Origin: Candidatus Epulonipiscioides gigas
GTDB lineage: Bacteria; Bacillota; Clostridia; Lachnospirales; Cellulosilyticaceae
Assembly: GCA_001983555.1 (NCBI GenBank)
Contig: LJHE01000017.1
Coordinates: 1-41,587 of the forward strand
Length of the DNA stretch: 41,587 nucleotides
Reading direction: 5' to 3'
Made by a program: the position numbers and the translations under genes
The notes under the pieces: generated by a model
Told to the model about the DNA's origin: nothing
Databases searched by the model: none
What the model saw: the letters and a program-made list of their open reading frames with translations, nothing else
In this document: positions 33,047 to 41,587 of the stretch, in pieces
How positions within the stretch are numbered: the stretch's first letter is position 1
Layout: every line of letters starts with the position of its first letter

Positions 33047-34456
33047 TTATCTCCTCTCAGCTATTAAATAATGTGTTTTGGCTGATATTATTTTAACTTT
33101 TACAAATTCTCCAATAAAATTTATAGGAGCTTTTACATGCACTAAAATTCCAGTATCAGTTCTACCACTTAACATATCCAAATCATTTTTACTGGTATCT
33201 TCAAGTAATACTTCATATTCTTGACCAATTTGAGCGTGCATAAATTCTGATGAAATGTTGTCTACAGTATTTACTAGCTCATTAAATCTAACTTTAATTG
33301 TTTTTTCATCAATTTGATTTTCCATTGTAGCGGCGGGGGTTCCAGTTCTTTTGGAATAAATAAAAGTAAATGCACTTAAATATTTGACTTGTTTAACTAC
33401 ATCTATTGTATCTGAAAAATCTTTATCAGTTTCTCCAGGAAACCCTACAATAATATCTGTTGTGAGAGTTACATTAGGAATAGATTTTTTTATTTTATTA
33501 ACCAGAGCTAAATAATCTTCTTTTGTATATCCTCTATTCATTTGTTTTAAAATAGATGTGCTACCAGATTGAAATGGTAAATGTATACTATTACAAATAT
33601 TATCATGTTTAGTAATGCATTCTATTAGTTCATCACTAAAGTCTTTTGGATGTGAAGTCATAAATCTAATACGCTTAAGACCTTCAATAGTTGCAATTTT
33701 TTCTAAAAGATGAGCAAATGTTGCTCCATCTTCTAAATTCTTACCATAGGAATTTACATTCTGACCAAGAAGCATAATTTCTTTTACACCTTCAGCTACA
33801 AGATTTTTTACTTGTAAATAAATATCTTCCATTTGACGACTACGCTCACGTCCTCTAACATATGGTACAATACAATAAGTGCAAAAATTATTACATCCAT
33901 ACATAATATTAACACAAGATTTAAATTCATGTTTTCTAATACTTGGCAAATCTTCTACAATGTCTTCATGAGTCTCCCAAATATCTATTATATGTTCTCC
34001 TGTTTCAATTCTAGCTTGTAAAAGTTCAGGAAGCTTATATATATTAAAAGTTCCAAAAATAATATCAACAAATTTATAGCTCTTTTTTAATGTTTCTAAG
34101 ACAATGTCTTGTTGCATCATACATCCACAAAGAGCAATCATAAAATTAGGATTTTTTTTCTTACGATGTTTTAATGCTCCAAGTTTTCCATAAATTTTAA
34201 GTTCTGCATTTTCTCTAACACAACAAGTATTATAAATTAAAAAATCTGCTTCTTTTTCATTTTCTGTTTTTATATATCCTATTTTTACTAAAATTCCTTC
34301 GATTTTTTCAGAATCAAGAGCATTCATTTGACAACCAAAAGTTCCAATATAAAATGTTAGACCTTTGTCTTTAATATGATATGCAAGCTCTGTTATAATA
34401 TTGTCTTGTTTTTTAGCTTCTTCTGTGGTTATATTTACATTAGTTCGTTTACTCAT
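33047..34456 (-). CDS. miaB: tRNA-2-methylthio-N6-dimethylallyladenosine synthase
   Basis: A radical-SAM methylthiotransferase that modifies i6A37 in tRNA to ms2i6A37. The 469-residue protein has the UPF0004 domain (GTFGCQMNALDSEKI, YNTCCVRENAE, with its three cluster cysteines), the SAM cluster motif CNNFCTYC followed by VPYVRGRERSR, and a C-terminal TRAM domain. The N-terminal extension is typical of Gram-positive MiaB. Its start overlaps the ynbB stop by 4 bases (ATGA). No miaA is in the window, although the substrate i6A depends on it. Confidence 0.96.
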   Translation of the reverse strand: MSKRTNVNITTEEAKKQDNIITELAYHIKDKGLTFYIGTFGCQMNALDSEKIEGILVKIGYIKTENEKEADFLIYNTCCVRENAELKIYGKLGALKHRKKKNPNFMIALCGCMMQQDIVLETLKKSYKFVDIIFGTFNIYKLPELLQARIETGEHIIDIWETHEDIVEDLPSIRKHEFKSCVNIMYGCNNFCTYCIVPYVRGRERSRQMEDIYLQVKNLVAEGVKEIMLLGQNVNSYGKNLEDGATFAHLLEKIATIEGLKRIRFMTSHPKDFSDELIECITKHDNICNSIHLPFQSGSTSILKQMNRGYTKEDYLALVNKIKKSIPNVTLTTDIIVGFPGETDKDFSDTIDVVKQVKYLSAFTFIYSKRTGTPAATMENQIDEKTIKVRFNELVNTVDNISSEFMHAQIGQEYEVLLEDTSKNDLDMLSGRTDTGILVHVKAPINFIGEFVKVKIISAKTHYLIAERR

Positions 34457-35664
34457 TGTTTCATGCTCCTTTTAACGCTTTCAAGTGCTATAGTTATTCC
34501 AATCTTTGCATGATAGGTTGTTAATCCACCTTGAAAAAATACTGTATATGGTGGTTTTATCGGAGCATCTGCACTAAGCTCAATGGATGAACCTTGAACA
34601 AAAGCTCCAGCAGCCATAATAACAGGAACATCATATCCAGGCATCTCCCAAGGAATAGGTTTTACAAAACTATCAACAGGAGCAGCTTGCTGAATTCCTT
34701 CACAAAATGCAATTACATTTTCAGATGTTTTTAAATCAATTGCTTGAACTATATCGGATCTTTGCTCATTCCATTTTGGAATAGTATTAAATCCAAGTTT
34801 TTCAAATTCTGCGGCTGCAAAGATTGCTCCTTTTAGAGCATTAGCCACAACTTCTGGTGCTAGAAAAAGTCCGTGTAATACATTTTTATTTGTGCCAAGT
34901 GTTGCTCCGACTTCTTTACCAAGTCCTGGAGCAGTAAGTCTTGATGCAGCAGCTTCAACAAATTTTTTCTTACCCACAATATATCCACCAGACTCACAAA
35001 GTCCTCCACCAGGATTTTTTATTAATGAACCAACAACTAAATCTGCTCCAACTTCACTTGGTTCCATTTCTTCAACAAATTCACCATAACAATTATCAAC
35101 AAGACAAATAATATTAGCTCGTACAGACTTTACAACTTTAATTATTTCATCAATTTGAGCTACTGACAAAGTTGGTCGTGTTGAATATCCTTTTGAGCGT
35201 TGAATAGTTACCATTTTAGTTGTTGTATCAATACTATTTTTTATTCCTTCAAAATCTATTTCATTGGTTGATAAAAGATCGACTTGTCTATAATTTATAC
35301 CAAATTCTTTTAGACTTCCTGATGCTTCTCTAATTCCAATTACAGATAAAAGAGTATCATAAGGTTTTCCTACTACTGATAATAGTGTATCACCTGGTCG
35401 TAGATTACCAAAAAAAGATACGGTTAGTGCATGTGTACCCGACATCAACTGAGGACGAACCAGAGCATCTTCTGTTTTAAATACATCTGCATAAATGCGT
35501 TCTATTACTTCTCGGCCACTATCATCATAACCATAGCCAGAGCTTCCAGCAAAATGAGAATATTCTAATTTATTTTTCTGCATTGCTCTTAATATTTTTT
35601 TTCCTACAATAAAGCTAATTGTATCAATTTCATTAAATCTTTTTTTTAGTTGTTCTTCTAACAT
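34453..35664 (-). CDS. ynbB: YnbB-type PLP enzyme (methionine gamma-lyase family / aluminium resistance protein)
   Basis: A fold-type I PLP protein of 403 residues. Visible marks are FAGSSGYGYDDSGRE, RPQLMSGTHALTVSFFG, VDNCYGEF (cofactor Asp) and SLIKNPGGG with the likely Schiff-base Lys. Members are annotated as aluminium resistance or methionine gamma-lyase-like, and the true reaction of the family is unsettled. TAGGAG precedes the ATG. In many Firmicutes this gene lies near mutSL, miaA and hfq; here it heads an operon with miaB, mutS and mutL, and without miaA or hfq. Confidence 0.9.
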   Translation of the reverse strand: MLEEQLKKRFNEIDTISFIVGKKILRAMQKNKLEYSHFAGSSGYGYDDSGREVIERIYADVFKTEDALVRPQLMSGTHALTVSFFGNLRPGDTLLSVVGKPYDTLLSVIGIREASGSLKEFGINYRQVDLLSTNEIDFEGIKNSIDTTTKMVTIQRSKGYSTRPTLSVAQIDEIIKVVKSVRANIICLVDNCYGEFVEEMEPSEVGADLVVGSLIKNPGGGLCESGGYIVGKKKFVEAAASRLTAPGLGKEVGATLGTNKNVLHGLFLAPEVVANALKGAIFAAAEFEKLGFNTIPKWNEQRSDIVQAIDLKTSENVIAFCEGIQQAAPVDSFVKPIPWEMPGYDVPVIMAAGAFVQGSSIELSADAPIKPPYTVFFQGGLTTYHAKIGITIALESVKRSMKQ

Positions 35665-35763
35665 TTTTTGGCTCCTAGATTAATTTTAGTGCATGTTAAA
35701 GTATATCCCAAAAATAGGAAAAATAAACATCTATAAGTGTTCTCTAATCTTATGATTTATTAT

Positions 35764-35805
35764 AAAAAAAAGATATTTACTTTGACAAAAATCAAAGAAA
35801 TATCT
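35764..35805 (-). terminator. Strong terminator of the ktrB-ktrA-methyltransferase operon
   Basis: On the minus strand AGATATTTCTTTGA pairs with TCAAAGTAAATATCT (one bulged A) around a 6-base loop, followed by TTTTTTT. It lies 14 bases past the methyltransferase stop and isolates the ynbB operon downstream. Confidence 0.9.
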
Positions 35806-35819
35806 AAAAAAGTGTATTA

Positions 35820-36593
35820 TTATTTTTGTTTGGATATCTCATACAATATAATGCTCGTTGCAATGGCTGCATTAAGTGATTCAAGTCCATTTTGAATGGG
35901 AATTTTTATAAATTCATCTGAATTTTCTCTAGTATATTCACTTACACCATTAGCCTCATTTCCTATTATTAGCGCAACAGAGCTATCAAAATTTGTATTA
36001 TAAAGGTTAGTAGATTGTTGTAAATCTGTAGCATAAATTTTAATATTATTTTTCTTAAAAAATGTTATATAATCACTTATATCATAATTTTTTATTATAT
36101 CAATTTTTAAAATAGAGCTCATAGTAGAACGCACAACTTTTGGAGAATATAATTCAGCACAACCTTTTGTTAGAAAAATTGCATCAACAAAAAGTCCGTA
36201 TGCTGTTCTAATAATTGTACCTAAATTGCCTGGGTCAGTTATATTTTCAAGTACTAAATAAGTACCGCCTTTTTTTACAGTAAGCTCTGATAAAGATTTG
36301 CATTTTTGCTTTACAATAGCCATAATTCCTTGAGGAGTTTTTGTTTCACTGATATATGAAAATACATTTTCTGAAACTGTAATCCATTGAATTTGTTTAG
36401 TGAAATTTTCTTTTGGAATATTCTCGGTTGCTACAAAATATAAAATATCGGCTATATTTTTAATGTCATTAACTGCTCTAGTACCTTCAACAACAAAAAG
36501 TTCTTCTTTTTGTCTAGTTTGTTTTTTAGTTTGTAATTCTTTAATATTTTTTATAATAGAATTTGAAACACTTGTAATATATTTATCGTCCAT
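35820..36593 (-). CDS. TrmH/SpoU-family RNA 2'-O-methyltransferase
   Basis: A SAM-dependent SPOUT enzyme, probably acting on rRNA. The 257-residue protein has an N-terminal substrate-binding domain (KTPQGIMAIV at its end) and the three SPOUT motifs ITDPGNLGTIIRTA (motif 1 with catalytic Asn/Arg), LIIGNEANGVS (motif 2) and IPIQNGLESLNAAIATSI (motif 3, the trefoil knot). The target nucleotide cannot be told from sequence. It begins 2 bases after ktrA and is last in that operon. Confidence 0.92.
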   Translation of the reverse strand: MDDKYITSVSNSIIKNIKELQTKKQTRQKEELFVVEGTRAVNDIKNIADILYFVATENIPKENFTKQIQWITVSENVFSYISETKTPQGIMAIVKQKCKSLSELTVKKGGTYLVLENITDPGNLGTIIRTAYGLFVDAIFLTKGCAELYSPKVVRSTMSSILKIDIIKNYDISDYITFFKKNNIKIYATDLQQSTNLYNTNFDSSVALIIGNEANGVSEYTRENSDEFIKIPIQNGLESLNAAIATSIILYEISKQK

Positions 36594-36595
36594 AA

Positions 36596-37246
36596 TTATT
36601 TATGCAATGCCTTTATCCTTTCGTTTTGTCCAACAACAACTAACACATCGTCTTCAAGAAAAACATAATCTGGACGAGGAGAAATATCAAGTTTTCCTTT
36701 TCTTTGAATTGCAATAACATTTATCCCGTAACGACTTCTAAGATTAACATCAACTATACTTTTTCCAATCCATTCTTTAAGAGCTTGTATTTCTGCGATA
36801 CTATAATCTGCCGATAATTGAATGTGTTCTACAATATTGCCTGAAATTAAATTTGTTGCAATTCGTTTACCCATGTCAAGTTCTGGCTGAATAACTCTAT
36901 CAGCTCCAATTTTTCTAAGCACCCTTTCATGTATTGTACTTGTTGCTTTTGCTACAACATATGGTATGCCGAGCTCTTTTAATATTAGCGTTGTCATAAT
37001 ACTTGATTGAATATCATTTCCTATTGCAACAATACCAACATCAAAATTGCGAATACCAAGAGCTCTCATTGCATCTACATCTGTTGTATTTGCTTGAACG
37101 GCATGAGTTACTACGCTAGAGATTTCTTGTATTCTATCTTCATTTCCATCTACTACTAAAACTTCATATCCTCCTTTTGCAAGCTCTGTAGCAAGACTTG
37201 TTCCAAACTTTCCAATTCCACATACAATAAACTGTTTACTTTTCAT
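36596..37246 (-). CDS. ktrA: Ktr/Trk potassium uptake regulatory subunit (RCK protein)
   Basis: The cytoplasmic gating ring of the KtrAB K+ transporter. The 216-residue protein has an RCK_N Rossmann domain (VCGIGKFGTSLATELA, acidic VVDGNE at the end of the second strand) that binds ATP/ADP/NAD(H), and an RCK_C domain from about residue 135, which in many KtrA proteins is a c-di-AMP binding site. GAAAGGAA precedes the ATG. It follows ktrB by 31 bases. Confidence 0.95.
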   Translation of the reverse strand: MKSKQFIVCGIGKFGTSLATELAKGGYEVLVVDGNEDRIQEISSVVTHAVQANTTDVDAMRALGIRNFDVGIVAIGNDIQSSIMTTLILKELGIPYVVAKATSTIHERVLRKIGADRVIQPELDMGKRIATNLISGNIVEHIQLSADYSIAEIQALKEWIGKSIVDVNLRSRYGINVIAIQRKGKLDISPRPDYVFLEDDVLVVVGQNERIKALHK

Positions 37247-37277
37247 AAAAATTTATTCCTTTCTCAAATAAAATTAT

Positions 37278-38696
37278 TTATCCTACTAAAATTTTTTCTT
37301 CTGGATATTGAAGTCCAGCAGGATTTCTTGCCGCTCTTACAACTAGTGCAACTCCAATGGTTATAAGCCCCAGTCTTCCAATAAACATAAGAGCTATAAT
37401 AACTATTTTGCCTGTTATACTAAGTGAGCTTGTAATTCCAAGTGTAAGACCAACAGTTGCAAATGCTGAAACAGTTTCAAATAAAAGTTCCATAAATGAA
37501 GCATCTTCTGTAAATGTTAAAATCGTAAGAGCAGTGGTAACAATCAAAATAGCAATTGTAATAATTGTAAGAGATTTTAAAATTTGATCGATACCAATTT
37601 TCTTTTTAAATACAACTACATTACTATTACCTTTTAAAACAGAAAAAGCACATAAAATTAATACTCCAACTGTCACAGTTTTTATACCACCTGCTGTTCC
37701 TGCGGGTGAGCCACCAATAAACATAAGTATAACTGTTACAAGCTTTGAACCAGTTGTAAGTTTATCTAGTGGTAAGGTATTAAAACCAGCTGTTCTTGGT
37801 GAAACCGATTGAAACATAGCTGCAGTAATTTTATCGCTCAAAGAAAGCGTACCAAGCGTATCAGGATTGTTATATTCTGCAATAAAGAAAAAAATAAACC
37901 CTCCAAAAATAAGAAGCAATGACAAAATCCATACAAGTTTTGTATGTAGGGAAAGTTTGTAAAATGTTTGTCTCCAAGTAAATTGGTCAGACAAGTTAAA
38001 TTTAAGCTTCAAAGTTTGATACGTATCAAGCCAAACGCTATAACCAAGACCACCTAAAATAATTAATATCATAATTGAATAACTAAACCACTCATTTTTT
38101 ACATATGGTACAAGACTATTCGAGCCTACTAGGTCAAAACCAGCATTACAAAAAGCAGAAATAGAATGAAAAATTGAATATAATATCCCTTTAACAAAAC
38201 CATATTCTGTAACAAAAACAAAGCTTAAAAGTAATGCTCCGATACCTTCAATTAATAATGTGAGTTTAATTATAAGCATGGTGAATCGGACAACTCCAGA
38301 CGGTGTGTTAAAACTCAAGGCTTCTTGCATAATAAGTCTGTTTTTAAGTGTAATTCTCTTACCCATAATTACAAAAATCATACTTACAAGTGTCATAAAT
38401 CCAAGTCCGCCTATTTGAATACAGGTAATTATTACACACTTTCCAAATACTGACCAATATGCAAGAGTATTTTCAACAACAAGTCCTGTAACACAAACTG
38501 CGGATGTTGCTGTAAAAAGTGCATCTAAAAATGGAGTTATAACTCCATCATTTGTACTAATAGGTAACATTAAAAGAATTGTTCCAATAATAATAAGTCC
38601 TAAAAATCCGAATATCAGAATTTGTGCAGGTCCAAATTTACCTTTACCAAGACCATTTTCTTTATCAGTAAAATTATCTATTTTATCTACTTCCAT
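37278..38696 (-). CDS. ktrB: Ktr/Trk potassium transporter membrane subunit
   Basis: The ion-conducting subunit, 472 residues. Four membrane-pore-membrane repeats are visible, each with a filter glycine: TSAVCVTGL, SAFCNAGF, SPRTAGFN and SAFATVGLT. The flexible gate region lies in repeat three (GGSPAGTAGG). TGGAGGTG precedes the ATG. It heads the ktrB-ktrA-methyltransferase unit and follows pyk by 110 bases. K+ uptake beside pyruvate kinase, a K+-activated enzyme, is noteworthy. Confidence 0.95.
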   Translation of the reverse strand: MEVDKIDNFTDKENGLGKGKFGPAQILIFGFLGLIIIGTILLMLPISTNDGVITPFLDALFTATSAVCVTGLVVENTLAYWSVFGKCVIITCIQIGGLGFMTLVSMIFVIMGKRITLKNRLIMQEALSFNTPSGVVRFTMLIIKLTLLIEGIGALLLSFVFVTEYGFVKGILYSIFHSISAFCNAGFDLVGSNSLVPYVKNEWFSYSIMILIILGGLGYSVWLDTYQTLKLKFNLSDQFTWRQTFYKLSLHTKLVWILSLLLIFGGFIFFFIAEYNNPDTLGTLSLSDKITAAMFQSVSPRTAGFNTLPLDKLTTGSKLVTVILMFIGGSPAGTAGGIKTVTVGVLILCAFSVLKGNSNVVVFKKKIGIDQILKSLTIITIAILIVTTALTILTFTEDASFMELLFETVSAFATVGLTLGITSSLSITGKIVIIALMFIGRLGLITIGVALVVRAARNPAGLQYPEEKILVG

Positions 38697-38719
38697 TTTT
38701 ACACCTCCAGTATAGTGTT

Positions 38720-38794
38720 AAACTAGAAATTATGAACTAAGAATTATAGCTCGTTACTCTTAGTTCATTATTCCTTGACCACTACTTCTAGTTT
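38720..38794 (-). promoter_or_regulatory. Nested inverted repeats between pyk and ktrB
   Basis: An outer pair AAACTAGAA/TTCTAGTTT (38720-38728, 38786-38794) encloses an inner pair TGAACTAAGA/TCTTAGTTCA (38733-38742, 38758-38767). There is no T-run right after it on the minus strand, so it is not a standard terminator. It could be a structured leader or attenuator for ktrB. Confidence 0.55.
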
Positions 38795-38806
38795 CTATTC
38801 TGTTCT

Positions 38807-40567
38807 TTATTTTGTACTAACAACACCGTTATATACTATACCATGTTCAGTATCAATTGTAATAGTGCGTCCTTTTTTTACTGTTTCTGTAACAATGCCA
38901 GCTCCATAAATTACGGGAATATCAAGAGTTCTCCCGACAATGGCAGCATGATTATTTTCTTCGGGTGTTGCATCTTCAACAATAATTGCAGAAGCTTTTT
39001 TCATATATGGTAAAAAAGAGTTATCGGTACTTCTAGCAATTAAAATATCACCTTGTACAAATGATTCTATTGCTTCTTCAACAACCTTAGCAACACAGGC
39101 ACGGCCCGACAGAACATTTTTTCCACAACCAATACCACGAGCTAAAATATTTCCGACATATTGTACTTTTAAAATATTTGTTGTACCCGCAACTCCAAGT
39201 GGAACACCCGCTGTAATAACTACAACGTCACCTTGTTTTGCAACACCAATTTCTTCAGCTTTTAAAACTCCTTTTGCAAAAACTGAATCTGTTTCTTCTT
39301 TATCAATGGTAATAATATGTGGTGAACATCCCCACACAAGATTCATCTGTCTATATGCACGCTCATCAGGCGTACAAGCTATAATTGGAGCAGTTGGCTT
39401 AAACTTTGCAACAGCACGAGCAGTGTATCCAGATTTTGTAACTGTAACAATAGCTGCGGCATTAAGTTGTTTAGCAGCTTGACAAGTTGCATGGCTCATG
39501 GCATGAGTCATACTTACAAACTGATTGCTTTTATATACCAAATTATACATTTCAGGTGTTTTTTCGGCCATAATTGCAATATTTACCATCATTGATAGAG
39601 CTTCAATTGGATAATCTCCTTTTGCTGTTTCACCTGATAGCATAATAGCAGATGTTCCATCAAAAATTGCATTAGCCACATCACTTACTTCTGCACGAGT
39701 AGGTCTTGGATTACGCACCATAGATTCAAGCATTTGAGTTGCTGTAACAACTGGCTTTCCAGCAATATTAGCTTTTCTAATAAGTCGCTTTTGTACAATA
39801 GGAACCTCTTCTGCCGGTATTTCAACACCTAAATCACCACGAGCTATCATAATTGCATCAGCTACTTGCAAAATTGAATCAATATTATCAACACCTTCAC
39901 GATTTTCAATTTTTGCAATAATATGAATACCACGACCATCGTTTTCTTCTAAAATATTTCTTATTCTAATTACATCTGAAGCTTTTCTTATAAAAGATGC
40001 TGCAATAAAATCAAATCCAAGTTTTGCTCCTAGAGCTATATCTGATACATCTTTTTCAGTTAAAGGAGGTAAATTTAAGCTCACATTTGGAATATTTATC
40101 CCTTTTCTAGAGCTTAAAATACTTCCATTTTTAACAGTGCAAACAATATCATTCTTAACAATTTCTCGAACAACAAGTTCGATTAGTCCATCATCAACTA
40201 GGATTTTATCTCCTTTTTTCAAATCATGTGGCAATTCTTTGTATGATATACTTATTCTGTCATTACTACCTTCAATATCATCAGTAGTCAACGTAAAAGT
40301 TTGCCCTGCAATAAGCTCAATTTCTCCATTGTTTTTAATATCACCAGTTCTAATTTCTGGACCTTTTGTATCAAGTACTAAAGCTGTTGGGGTTCCAAGC
40401 TCTTTTCGTATTTTCATAACACGCTTTGCAGTCCCAGCATGAATTGCTTGATTATCATGTGAAAAGTTTATTCTAATTGCACTAGCTCCTGCGTTGATAA
40501 ATTTTTTTATAGATTCTTCATCTCTAGTTTTAGGACCTACAGTTGCAATAATTTTTGTCCTTTGCAT
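38807..40567 (-). CDS. pyk: Pyruvate kinase with C-terminal PEP-utiliser-like domain
   Basis: Makes pyruvate and ATP from PEP and ADP. The 586-residue protein carries RTKIIATVGPKTRDEESI, VLDTKGPEIRTG, IAKIENREGVDNID (catalytic Lys, metal Glu), MIARGDLGVEIP and TATQMLESM. After about residue 475 comes the extra C-terminal domain (ILIARSTD...EENNHAAIVGRTLDIPVIYG), as in Bacillus/Geobacillus enzymes of the same length. AAAGGAG precedes the ATG. It follows pfkA by 19 bases in the classic glycolytic operon. The K+-coordinating residues of the family appear to be present. Confidence 0.97.
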   Translation of the reverse strand: MQRTKIIATVGPKTRDEESIKKFINAGASAIRINFSHDNQAIHAGTAKRVMKIRKELGTPTALVLDTKGPEIRTGDIKNNGEIELIAGQTFTLTTDDIEGSNDRISISYKELPHDLKKGDKILVDDGLIELVVREIVKNDIVCTVKNGSILSSRKGINIPNVSLNLPPLTEKDVSDIALGAKLGFDFIAASFIRKASDVIRIRNILEENDGRGIHIIAKIENREGVDNIDSILQVADAIMIARGDLGVEIPAEEVPIVQKRLIRKANIAGKPVVTATQMLESMVRNPRPTRAEVSDVANAIFDGTSAIMLSGETAKGDYPIEALSMMVNIAIMAEKTPEMYNLVYKSNQFVSMTHAMSHATCQAAKQLNAAAIVTVTKSGYTARAVAKFKPTAPIIACTPDERAYRQMNLVWGCSPHIITIDKEETDSVFAKGVLKAEEIGVAKQGDVVVITAGVPLGVAGTTNILKVQYVGNILARGIGCGKNVLSGRACVAKVVEEAIESFVQGDILIARSTDNSFLPYMKKASAIIVEDATPEENNHAAIVGRTLDIPVIYGAGIVTETVKKGRTITIDTEHGIVYNGVVSTK

Positions 40568-40586
40568 AACAATTTTCTCCTTTGTT

Positions 40587-41564
40587 TTATTTAATGCTTA
40601 AAATTTGAACTGCTCTTAATCTAAGTTCATTTATATCCTTTTTCATTTGTAGTGCTTCATTTATATCATAATCTACATACTGTCCATTATCATAGCCGAC
40701 AATACGTTTGGCTTTACCTTGTGCTAATAAGTCAACAGCATATATCCCCATAAGTGATGCATGCATTCTATCAAGAGCAGTTGGGGCGCCTCCTCTTTGT
40801 AAATGACCAAGTACAGAAACACGTGATTCAATTCCCGTAATATGTTCTATAGCTTGAGCAAGTTCTTGACAATTTCCAACCCCTTCTGCAACAACAATAA
40901 GAAAGTGTTTTTTTCCACGATTTCTATTTTCAACAATACTTTTTATAATATCATCGTTAGTTCTTCTGTCTTCTTCTGGAATTAAAACAATTTCTGCACC
41001 TGTTGCAATTCCACACCAAAGAGCAATATAACCAGCATGACGTCCCATAACTTCAACTATAGAGCAACGACTATGAGAAGAAGATGTATCAAGAATTTTA
41101 TTTATTGCATCCATTGCAGTGTTAACAGCTGTATCAAATCCAATAGTATATCTTGTACAGGCAATATCAAGGTCTATTGTTCCCGGAATACCTATTGTAT
41201 TAATTCCAAGATTTGCAAGTTTTTCTGCTCCTTGAAAAGAGCCATCTCCTCCAATTACCACCAGTCCTTCTATACCAAATACACGACACATATCTGCTCC
41301 ACGCTCTTGATATTCTCTTTCCATAAATTCTTTGCACCGAGCTGTCTGCAATATTGTCCCACCTCTTTGGATTATGTCAGATACATTACTAGATTTAAAT
41401 GGAATAATGTCACCCGCTAGTAATCCCTTAAATCCATTTTTAATTCCCACAACTTCCATACCATAAGAAAGACCTGTTCTAACAACAGCACGAATAGCTG
41501 CATTCATTCCTGGTGCGTCGCCACCACTTGTCATAACACCGATTTTTTTAATTTGTGTGCTCAT
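40587..41564 (-). CDS. pfkA: ATP-dependent 6-phosphofructokinase
   Basis: Phosphorylates fructose-6-phosphate to fructose-1,6-bisphosphate. The 325-residue protein has MTSGGDAPGMNAAIRAV, GGDGSFQGAEKL and PGTIDLDI. The Gly of GGDGS and the Gly of PGTID mark the ATP-using form rather than the PPi form, which has GGDDS and PKTID. The usual TIDND is TIDLD here: both Asp, including the catalytic base, are kept, but the Asn between them is Leu, and the following GTD is CTR. TTTGGAGGG precedes the ATG. It heads the pfkA-pyk operon; its promoter is probably beyond the right edge. Confidence 0.96.
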   Translation of the reverse strand: MSTQIKKIGVMTSGGDAPGMNAAIRAVVRTGLSYGMEVVGIKNGFKGLLAGDIIPFKSSNVSDIIQRGGTILQTARCKEFMEREYQERGADMCRVFGIEGLVVIGGDGSFQGAEKLANLGINTIGIPGTIDLDIACTRYTIGFDTAVNTAMDAINKILDTSSSHSRCSIVEVMGRHAGYIALWCGIATGAEIVLIPEEDRRTNDDIIKSIVENRNRGKKHFLIVVAEGVGNCQELAQAIEHITGIESRVSVLGHLQRGGAPTALDRMHASLMGIYAVDLLAQGKAKRIVGYDNGQYVDYDINEALQMKKDINELRLRAVQILSIK

Positions 41565-41587
41565 TAATAACCCTCCAAATTATTTGA

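Noticed and set aside
40587-41564. PPi-dependent phosphofructokinase
   Set aside because: GGDGS and PGTID are the ATP-type residues; the PPi type has GGDDS and PKTID.

Overview
The window is strongly AT-rich DNA from a Gram-positive, anaerobic, probably spore-forming member of the Clostridia. This rests on clear AAGGAG-type ribosome sites, a D-Ala-D-Ala ligase/glutamate racemase pair, an anaerobic RNR activase, a KtrAB potassium system, mutSL with no mutH, and a 26-residue spoVM gene. A Lachnospirales-like host is a reasonable but unproven guess. Most genes lie on the minus strand.

Layout, left to right. (1) 1-4678 (-): Leloir operon galK-galE-galT-galM; galM runs off the left edge. (2) 4909-6980 (+): three paralogous secreted proteins. 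Two pair PepSY domains with very long Asp-rich tails carrying W/R/Y; the third is a frameshifted remnant with no PepSY domain. (3) 7166-10811 (-): a Cache-type chemoreceptor directly upstream of cysK and cysE. (4) 11201-12946 (+): YhaM exoribonuclease overlapping a Cas4/Dna2-like Fe-S nuclease that is split over two frames at a T8 slippery run. (5) 12983-14314 (-): PAS-GAF-GGDEF diguanylate cyclase. (6) 14315-16403: a gene graveyard holding a MutS-like ATPase remnant, a possible transporter remnant, tcdA cut off by an IS1182-type transposase remnant, and two tandem copies of an IS-end-like repeat. (7) 16404-20255 (-): HD-GYP-like gene, nrdG, rsgA, rpe, thiN, spoVM. The rsgA-rpe-thiN-spoVM order is the one known from Bacillus; spoVM is only 81 bases. 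(8) 20706-23181 (-): a sulfatase followed by a second HD-GYP-like paralogue. (9) 23527-27453 (+): CPA2 antiporter, HD-domain protein, ddl, murI. (10) 27450-35664 (-): ynbB-miaB-small ORF-mutS-mutL-MYG1 operon, converging on murI with a 4-base overlap. (11) 35820-38696 (-): ktrB-ktrA-rRNA methyltransferase, closed by a strong terminator. (12) 38807-41564 (-): pfkA-pyk.

Together the genes cover galactose entry into glycolysis, lower glycolysis with K+ uptake alongside, cysteine synthesis, mismatch repair and tRNA modification, peptidoglycan precursors, c-di-GMP-type signalling, and sporulation. The least explained items are the PepSY/poly-Asp family with its thrombospondin-3-like calcium loop, the split membrane-inserted Cas4-like nuclease, the two HD-GYP paralogues with degenerate active sites, and the rearranged block next to spoVM. 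No tRNA, rRNA or CRISPR array was seen.
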